From the NCBI RefSeq assembly GCF_947489355.1, contig NZ_CANLDD010000002.1, positions 124,001 to 188,000 on the forward strand: a stretch of DNA of 64,000 bases, written 5' to 3'. Of the stretch, positions 58,534 through 64,000 are shown one piece after another; the first letter of the stretch is position 1, and every line of letters begins with the position of its first letter. The position numbers and the translations under genes were made by a program. A model generated the notes under the pieces. It ran no database searches, was not told the origin of the DNA, and saw only the letters and a list, made by a program, of their open reading frames with translations. Origin of the DNA: an uncultured Microbulbifer sp. (GTDB lineage: Bacteria > Pseudomonadota > Gammaproteobacteria > Pseudomonadales > Cellvibrionaceae).

Positions 58534-60021
58534 CTACAGGGCACTGGTATCGACCTTCTTGTGTTTGGCATTATCATTGCGCGCCGTGTGCAGGTCGTCG
58601 AGGTACTGATCGTCCACATCGCAGGTAATGTAGTTGCCGTCGAATACGGAACAATCGAAACGGTCGATCCTCTGGTCACCACCGCTGGAGCTGACCACCA
58701 GATCTTCCAGGTCCTGGTAGATCAGCCAGTCTGCACCGATTTCTGCACAGATCTCCTCGGTGGTGCGCCCATGGGCCACCAGTTCGCTGGCGGACGGCAT
58801 GTCGATACCGTATACATTGGGGTATTTCACCGCGGGGGCGGCGCTGGCGAAATATACCTTGGCGGCACCGGCATCGCGGGCCATTTGGATAATCTGCTTG
58901 CAGGTGGTACCGCGTACAATGGAGTCATCCACCAGCAGGACGTTCTTGCCGCGGAATTCCAGCTCGATCGCATTGAGTTTCTGGCGCACAGATTTTTTGC
59001 GTTGCCTCTGCCCGGGCATGATAAAGGTACGGCCGATATAACGGTTTTTCACCATACCCTCACGGAACTTCACATCCAGACGGTAGGCCACGGTCTGGCC
59101 GGCGGTGCGGGCAGAATCGGGGATGGGGATCACCACATCGATATCGTGGTCCGGGCACAGACGCAGGATCTTGTCCGCCAGGTGCTCCCCCTGGCGCAGG
59201 CGCGCCTTGTGTACAGACACACCGTCCATAATGGAATCCGGGCGCGCAAAGTACACATGTTCAAAAATACAGGGGGTGAGGGATGGGTTCCTGGTGCACT
59301 GTTCGGAATGCACTGTGCCGTCAAGCTCGATATAAATCGCCTCACCGGGTGCCACATCGCGCACCAGGGTGTAACCGAGCACATCCAGGGCCACAGATTC
59401 GGAGGCCACCATATACTCGGTGCCCTTTTCCGTTTCGCGCTTGCCATACACCAGTGGGCGAATGCCGTTTGGGTCGCGAAAGGCGACGATACCGTAACCC
59501 ACAATCAGGGCCACACAGGCATAGGCACCGCGCACGCGCTTGTGCACGCCGCGCATGGCGGTAAAGATATCTTCCGCTTTGGGCTGCAGCTTGTGCAGTT
59601 TGTGCAGCTCGTGGGCGAAGACATTCAGCAGCACTTCGGAATCGGAATCGGTATTGATATGGCGCAGGTCCTGCTGGAAGATCTCGTCCACCACTTCGCG
59701 CATATTGGTGAGATTGCCATTGTGGGCCATGGCAATGCCGTAGGGGGAGTTCACATAAAACGGCTGCGCCAGTGCAGGGCCTGAACTGCCCGCAGTGGGA
59801 TAGCGGACATGACCGATGCCAAAATTACCCTTCAAACGCTCCATATGGCGCGCTCGGAACACATCGCGCACCAGGCCATTGGCTTTCTGCTGGTTCAGGC
59901 GATCATCGTCACAGGTCACGATGCCGGCGGCATCCTGACCCCGGTGCTGCAATAGGGTGAGTCCATCATAGAGTTGCAGATTGACGTCACTCTTACCGAC
60001 GACACCGATAATACCACACAT
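58534..60021 (-). CDS. purF: PurF, amidophosphoribosyltransferase
   Basis: A 495-residue enzyme for the first committed step of purine synthesis, converting PRPP and glutamine to phosphoribosylamine. The N-terminal Ntn glutaminase begins with Cys2 (MCGIIGVVG), the nucleophile after Met removal, and shows the RGQDAAGI loop. The C-terminal phosphoribosyltransferase has the PRPP motif [12 protein letters not shown]. No PurR-type palindrome was seen nearby. It follows cvpA by 42 bases. Confidence 0.97.
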   Translation of the reverse strand: MCGIIGVVGKSDVNLQLYDGLTLLQHRGQDAAGIVTCDDDRLNQQKANGLVRDVFRARHMERLKGNFGIGHVRYPTAGSSGPALAQPFYVNSPYGIAMAHNGNLTNMREVVDEIFQQDLRHINTDSDSEVLLNVFAHELHKLHKLQPKAEDIFTAMRGVHKRVRGAYACVALIVGYGIVAFRDPNGIRPLVYGKRETEKGTEYMVASESVALDVLGYTLVRDVAPGEAIYIELDGTVHSEQCTRNPSLTPCIFEHVYFARPDSIMDGVSVHKARLRQGEHLADKILRLCPDHDIDVVIPIPDSARTAGQTVAYRLDVKFREGMVKNRYIGRTFIMPGQRQRKKSVRQKLNAIELEFRGKNVLLVDDSIVRGTTCKQIIQMARDAGAAKVYFASAAPAVKYPNVYGIDMPSASELVAHGRTTEEICAEIGADWLIYQDLEDLVVSSSGGDQRIDRFDCSVFDGNYITCDVDDQYLDDLHTARNDNAKHKKVDTSAL

Positions 60022-60063
60022 AGTTTTGACCTTATTGATCGAGAAAGCGGCGCTAGCACCCGA

Positions 60064-60558
60064 TTAAAACAACGTTCCGAAGAAGTCCATAACGGACTTG
60101 GCCAGCGCCCGTGTACTGCCCTCGAACTCAAGGAAATGTGTAATCAACACCGAATCCCCCCACCAGCTGTCCTGTTTCACTGGCACCAGCGCCGGCGCCA
60201 GTATCAATAGCGCCATCACCACAATCCCCCCCCGCACCAGACCGAACACCACTCCCAGCACCCGGTCGGTGCCGGATAAACCGGTGGCCTCGACAAAAGC
60301 GGAGAGCATCGTATTCAGGCCCGCACCCGCTAATAGGGTGCCGAAAAACAGGATGGCAAAGGCGGTAATCATCTGCAGGGAGGGGGTATCGACGAGATTG
60401 GAAAGCAGTGGCGCCAACTGGTCTCGAAACAACATGGCGACAATAAAAGCGGCGACCCAGGTGAGCAGTGACAGGGTTTCGCGCACAAAGCCCCGACCGA
60501 GACCGATGAGCGTGGAGATACCCACAATTGCCAGAATGATCCAGTCAGCCCAATTCAT
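60064..60558 (-). CDS. cvpA: CvpA, inner-membrane protein for colicin V production
   Basis: A 164-residue four-helix protein (helices start about 6, 26, 62 and 104) with the CvpA opening NWADWIILAIVGISTLIGLGRGF. E. coli CvpA is 162 residues. The family is needed for colicin V export and for envelope and bile tolerance in several enterics; the mechanism is not known. It lies between the SPOR gene and purF, as in E. coli and Pseudomonas. Confidence 0.94.
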   Translation of the reverse strand: MNWADWIILAIVGISTLIGLGRGFVRETLSLLTWVAAFIVAMLFRDQLAPLLSNLVDTPSLQMITAFAILFFGTLLAGAGLNTMLSAFVEATGLSGTDRVLGVVFGLVRGGIVVMALLILAPALVPVKQDSWWGDSVLITHFLEFEGSTRALAKSVMDFFGTLF

Positions 60559-60799
60559 TCAACCCACCTTCGTGGCGGCTGTTGCCGCAAAGAGCGCGCA
60601 TTCTAACGTAAGGAACCAAGCGCGTGAAGCTGTAGGCCAACCGACTGGAATTTAATCCCCCAGAGACAAAACTTCTTGGGCGATTCGCCATACAGCCATG
60701 AGTTTTTACCGAATAAAAATGCAAACATACGGCCGGAGGCCGGCGCCCTGCTGATGCCCAGGCGGGGAAGCTGTGCCGAGATCTTACACGGACGGAACT

Positions 60800-61453
60800 T
60801 TAAAAACGCAGAATCAGGGTTTGCGTCTGCAGCAAAGTATCCAGTTCCCGTTTCAGGGCCTGGGCATCCAACTTATTGATCTTGGGCCCGACAAGGACTC
60901 GCACCAGGCGTCCCTTGTCGGTCTGTACAGCACGAGTGTAGGCCCGGTAACCTTTATCCATCAAGCGTATACGCAGTTGCTCCGCCCGAGTGGGCTCCCG
61001 ATAAGAGGCCACCTGTACAACCCAGGCCATCGGCAGGCCCTGGGCATCCACCAGTGGTGAAGCACCCTTTTTGGGCGCAACAGGGGTATTGCTGCTGGAC
61101 GTTGGGCTGTCTTGTGCCCGGTTATCCGCAGGCGGAGAAGCGGCGCTTTGTTCAGCCTGCGCCGGCGGGTTGGAAAACTGCTCGGGCACTGCCGGCTGGA
61201 AGGCCGCATCGGCTGGGGGGGCCGGGGCCACATCCTTCACAGGCTCTGGCTTGGCAATCTCGATAGGGTGGATATCCGGCTCCGCGGGAATCTGACTCAC
61301 CTCACTGATATAGCCTTTCGCTGCTTCACGATCCAGCAGGCTGGGCAGGAAGATCACAGCGAGAGCGACGAGCACCAGCGCACCGACAATACGCTGCTTG
61401 AAGCCGTCATTCAGTCGCCCCTTAGGGGAGGACTTGTCCTCGCAATTCTTCAT
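60800..61453 (-). CDS. SPOR-domain protein (DedD-like)
   Basis: A 217-residue cell-division-associated protein. One membrane helix lies at about 20-40, then a Pro/Ala-rich linker (about 55-135), then a SPOR domain (WVVQVASY start, about 143-217) that binds denuded septal glycan. E. coli DedD (220 residues) occupies the same place between folC and cvpA. The ATG at 61453 lies 32 bases inside the folC end and gives the right N-terminus; the longer in-frame start is unlikely. Confidence 0.88.
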   Translation of the reverse strand: MKNCEDKSSPKGRLNDGFKQRIVGALVLVALAVIFLPSLLDREAAKGYISEVSQIPAEPDIHPIEIAKPEPVKDVAPAPPADAAFQPAVPEQFSNPPAQAEQSAASPPADNRAQDSPTSSSNTPVAPKKGASPLVDAQGLPMAWVVQVASYREPTRAEQLRIRLMDKGYRAYTRAVQTDKGRLVRVLVGPKINKLDAQALKRELDTLLQTQTLILRF

Positions 61454-62705
61454 TACCCTCGTCTCGTATCTGCTGCAGAACTTCCGCCACAGTAAAGAAG
61501 GATCCAAATACAAGCAACCTGTCCTGCGGACCCATAGTCAGCAGCAACTGTTGCAACCCACTGGCAACCGTTGGACAGCGGCCATCCACTTTCGTTACCT
61601 CGACACCCGCCGCCTCCAGACCGGTGCAGAGGGCCTTGGCCCCCGCAGCGCGGATATTGCCCGGTAACAGCGCCGGGTGCCAGCGGTCTACCAGGGGCCG
61701 CAGTGGGGCAAACAGGCCACTCAGGTCCTTATCCGCCATAGCTGCCACCAGGGCATGGGTCTCCCCCGCCACCTGGTTGGATTCCAGCCAGCGCGCCAGG
61801 TGCGCCGCAGCAGCGGGGTTGTGACCAACATCCAGCAACAGCGTGCGTTCACGCCACTGCACCTGCTGACAGCGTCCCGGGAGTGCCATGCGGGACAATA
61901 CTGCCTCGGTGTTCTGCTGTGGCAGAACATTGAGCACCGCCAGGGCAGTAATTGCAGCAGCAGTGCTGGCATATGACAAGCTGATGGGCGGGATTGTCAG
62001 CGTCAGCGCGCCAAACTCATAATGGCCCCCGCCACTGCCAGTCGTCACAGTGAAATCCCGATCAATAAAGTAGCTGAAACCAGCGTGGTTTTCCGCTGCG
62101 GACACAATGGATTGCGGCGGTGCCCTGTCCGCACAGACAAAGGGGATACCCGGGCGTAAAATTCCGGCCTTTTCACCACCAATCATTTCCCGGTCGCTGC
62201 CCAGCCAGTCCTCGTGATCCATGGCCACACTGGTGATAATGGCCAGATCCGTATTCACCAGATTGACCGCGTCCAGGCGCCCACCGAGGCCGACCTCCAA
62301 CAGCGCGAACGCAACGCCGGCGCGCTGGAAGAGCCACAGCGCCGCCAGGGTGGTGAATTCAAAGTAGGTCAGGCTGATCTCGCCACGGGCGGCCTCCACC
62401 ACTTCAAAGGCACTGACCAGGTCATTATCAGACACCGCCCCGCCGTTGATACGAATCCGTTCATTAAAGCGCAGCAGGTGCGGGGAGCTGTAGGCAGCGA
62501 CAGATCGACCGACACTGCACAGTAGGGCTTCCATCACAGCCACACAGGTGCCCTTGCCATTGGTCCCGGCAACCGTAATCACCGTTGGAGCGGGTTTCTG
62601 AACGCCTAATGCGCCGGCCACACTGGAGACACGCTCCAGACCCAGCTCAATTTCAGTGGGATGCAAGCGCTCCAGGCGGTCGAGCCAGTCTTGTAATGAA
62701 AGCAT
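61422..62705 (-). CDS. folC: FolC, dihydrofolate / folylpolyglutamate synthase
   Basis: A 427-residue Mur-ligase-family enzyme that makes dihydrofolate and adds glutamates to folates. The ATP loop is GTNGKGT, and the Mur-type second motif is LLEVGLGGRLDAVN. The C-terminal domain shows LLLDVGHNPAAA. The ATG at 62705 has no clear ribosome-binding site; an in-frame start at 62735 is an alternative. It is between accD (60 bases upstream) and the SPOR gene (32-base overlap). Confidence 0.95.
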   Translation of the reverse strand: MLSLQDWLDRLERLHPTEIELGLERVSSVAGALGVQKPAPTVITVAGTNGKGTCVAVMEALLCSVGRSVAAYSSPHLLRFNERIRINGGAVSDNDLVSAFEVVEAARGEISLTYFEFTTLAALWLFQRAGVAFALLEVGLGGRLDAVNLVNTDLAIITSVAMDHEDWLGSDREMIGGEKAGILRPGIPFVCADRAPPQSIVSAAENHAGFSYFIDRDFTVTTGSGGGHYEFGALTLTIPPISLSYASTAAAITALAVLNVLPQQNTEAVLSRMALPGRCQQVQWRERTLLLDVGHNPAAAAHLARWLESNQVAGETHALVAAMADKDLSGLFAPLRPLVDRWHPALLPGNIRAAGAKALCTGLEAAGVEVTKVDGRCPTVASGLQQLLLTMGPQDRLLVFGSFFTVAEVLQQIRDEGNEELRGQVLP

Positions 62706-62765
62706 CGTTGGACAAGTCACAAAGGGTGGCAACACAGCGACAAAGATGACCGGCTCAACCGGACA

Positions 62766-63620
62766 TCAGTTGCCGCTCAGCTTACCCAGCAGGCGCGATA
62801 CCGTTGAGCGCATATCCCTGCGCGAAATGATCAGATCAATCGCGCCGTGCTCCAGCAAAAACTCACTGCGCTGGAACCCTTTGGGCAGTTTCTGACGAAT
62901 GGTCTGCTCGATAATATTGGGCCCGGCAAAACCGGCGCGGGCACCGGGCTCCGCCGCGTTGATATCCCCCAGCAGCGCCAGGGAGGCGGAGACACCACCG
63001 TAAACCGGATCGGTCATGATGGAGAAATAGGGCACCCCCGCCATCTTCAGTTTTTCGAGCACCGCGGAGGTTTTCGCCATCTGCATCAACGAGATCAACG
63101 CCTCTTGCATGCGCGCGCCACCAGTCGCAGAGAAGCACACCAGCGGTATCCGCTGCTCCAGGGCGCGCTGGGCCGCACGGGTAAAGCGCTCTCCGACCAC
63201 ATAGCCCATGGAGCCGCCGTGAAAAGCGAACTCAAACGCCACTGCAATCAGCGGCGCCCCCTTCAGGGTGCCCTGCATGGCCACCAGCGCATCTTTTTCA
63301 CCCGTGGCTTTTTGCGCTTGCAAAAGGCGGTCCTTATACTTCTTGACGTCCTTGAACTTCAGGCGATCCACGGGTAGCACATCGCTGGCGAGTTCCTCCC
63401 GCCCTGCCTCATCGAGAAAGATATCCAGCCGGCGACGGGCACCGATGCGCATATGGTGGTCACACTTGGGGCAAACATCCAGATTGCGTTCCAGCTCCGG
63501 GCGGTAAAGCATCGCATCACACTTGACACACTTTCTCCACACCCCCTCGGGCACCTTGCTGCTGCCGGTGCGGCGCTCGGTGCGAATGACTGAGGGAACA
63601 ATTTTTTCTAACCAGCTCAT
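62766..63620 (-). CDS. accD: AccD, acetyl-CoA carboxylase carboxyltransferase subunit beta
   Basis: A 284-residue carboxyltransferase beta subunit that, with AccA, makes malonyl-CoA for fatty-acid synthesis. The zinc ribbon has Cys31-x2-Cys34 and Cys50-x2-Cys53. The crotonase-like core shows [13 protein letters not shown] and the [15 protein letters not shown] oxyanion region. E. coli AccD (304) has a slightly longer C-terminus. It follows trpA by 160 bases in the pseudomonad trpF/B/A-accD-folC arrangement. Its product supplies malonyl-CoA needed by fabY. Confidence 0.96.
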   Translation of the reverse strand: MSWLEKIVPSVIRTERRTGSSKVPEGVWRKCVKCDAMLYRPELERNLDVCPKCDHHMRIGARRRLDIFLDEAGREELASDVLPVDRLKFKDVKKYKDRLLQAQKATGEKDALVAMQGTLKGAPLIAVAFEFAFHGGSMGYVVGERFTRAAQRALEQRIPLVCFSATGGARMQEALISLMQMAKTSAVLEKLKMAGVPYFSIMTDPVYGGVSASLALLGDINAAEPGARAGFAGPNIIEQTIRQKLPKGFQRSEFLLEHGAIDLIISRRDMRSTVSRLLGKLSGN

Positions 63621-63780
63621 CTCGTTTCCAAATCCGGATGCTTTCAGTAGGCCGATGTATTGTACCGACCGGTGAGTTTCAGGCTGCGAATTAAAACACT
63701 AAGCTGAGCACCGAACCCGGCCACATCAGCCGCTGTTTTTGGCTTTCTGGCCAGTCCAGTGCCTGAACGCAGGGCCGCGC

Positions 63781-64000
63781 TTACCGGTCCAGGGCTTGGC
63801 GCATTTCGCTGACAATCGCCCCAACCCGCTCCTTGGCCGCCACCAGGTCCGGTGCTTCATCAATCGCCGATACCAATACGCTACCGACTACTGCACCCTC
63901 TCCGTGGGCGCTGACAGCGCGCGCCGATGCGCCATCCTTGATGCCGAAGCCCACACACAGGGGCAGATCGGTAAAGCGGCGGATATGGGCTAAGTTATTG
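63781..64000 (-). CDS. trpA: 3' end of trpA, tryptophan synthase alpha subunit (partial)
   Basis: The last 72 codons of a minus-strand gene that continues beyond the window. The translated C-terminus (NLAHIRRFTDLPLCVGFGIKDG, shown in part as LPLCVGFGIKDGASARAV) and the GAVVGSVLV phosphate-binding strand are those of TrpA. TrpA converts indole-3-glycerol phosphate to indole for TrpB. Its stop codon is TAA at 63781-63783. It lies upstream of accD, as in pseudomonads. Confidence 0.95.
   Translation of the reverse strand, partial: NNLAHIRRFTDLPLCVGFGIKDGASARAVSAHGEGAVVGSVLVSAIDEAPDLVAAKERVGAIVSEMRQALDR

Noticed and set aside
60560..60799. Possible PurR operator upstream of cvpA-purF
   Set aside because: No ACGCAAACG-type palindrome was found in the gap.

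Overview
This window reads as chromosomal DNA of a free-living gammaproteobacterium related to pseudomonads. The evidence is a set of gene blocks in pseudomonad or enterobacterial order: sohB / fimL-nudC, dnaQ-rnhA-yafS-like-gloB, tig-clpP-clpX-lon-hupB-ppiD, fadB-fadA, ycjX-ycjF and trpA-accD-folC-SPOR-cvpA-purF-metZ. A FabY-type initiating ketosynthase and FimL (a ChpA-like pilus/cAMP scaffold) favour Pseudomonadales/Cellvibrionales. A marine genus such as Microbulbifer is my guess and is not proven by the sequence. There is no rRNA operon, CRISPR array, prophage or complete insertion sequence. One tRNA gene (Leu, anticodon UAG) is present.

Layout. 1-5 kb: start of a YhdH-like oxidoreductase, sohB, a two-helix membrane protein, nudC and fimL (all minus). 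5.2-7 kb: nhaB behind a possibly structured leader, with a MITE-like palindromic element at its stop codon. 7-12 kb: dnaQ, rnhA and a methyltransferase (minus), then gloB and the LysM transglycosylase mltD (plus). 12-21 kb: ppiD, hupB, lon, clpX, clpP, tig and tRNA-Leu (minus), a protein-quality-control block with a clear heat-shock promoter before lon. 21-29 kb: fadBA with a PsrA-type operator, an XRE-cupin regulator, fabY, and a divergent GlxA-type AraC regulator. 28.7-32.4 kb: a methyltransferase and ibpA (with sigma-32 promoter and ROSE-like RNA thermometer), thpR, a secreted coiled-coil protein, and an HPF-family protein. 32.4-41.6 kb: gor, a hypothetical secreted protein, ycjF/ycjX, a GIN-domain beta-helix protein, a HIT protein, a globin-like small protein and a DegV protein. 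Two inverted copies of a ~112-bp palindromic repeat lie about 9 kb apart here. 41.6-46.2 kb: a PhoPQ-like two-component system with a PepSY protein, a glycine-zipper protein and the cystine transporter tcyP. 46.3-51.8 kb: a thioredoxin-like lipoprotein, yihY, arsC-wrbA-DUF2069-sppA and DUF3175. 51.9-57.1 kb: MFS transporter, TgpA-type transglutaminase, DUF58 and MoxR. 57.2-64 kb: metZ, purF, cvpA, SPOR protein, folC, accD and the 3' end of trpA.

Most of the window is conserved core genome. The most interesting non-coding signals are the ROSE-like thermometer with sigma-32 promoter at ibpA, the sigma-32 promoter of lon, the perfect 20-bp PsrA-like palindrome over the fadBA promoter, the 9-bp dyad between fabY and its divergent regulator, the pair of dispersed palindromic repeats, and the MITE-like element abutting nhaB. 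I did not find a convincing wholly new multi-gene system. Candidates for new biology are the heat-shock-linked zinc-ribbon methyltransferase, the globin-like protein lacking a proximal histidine, and the repeat family.
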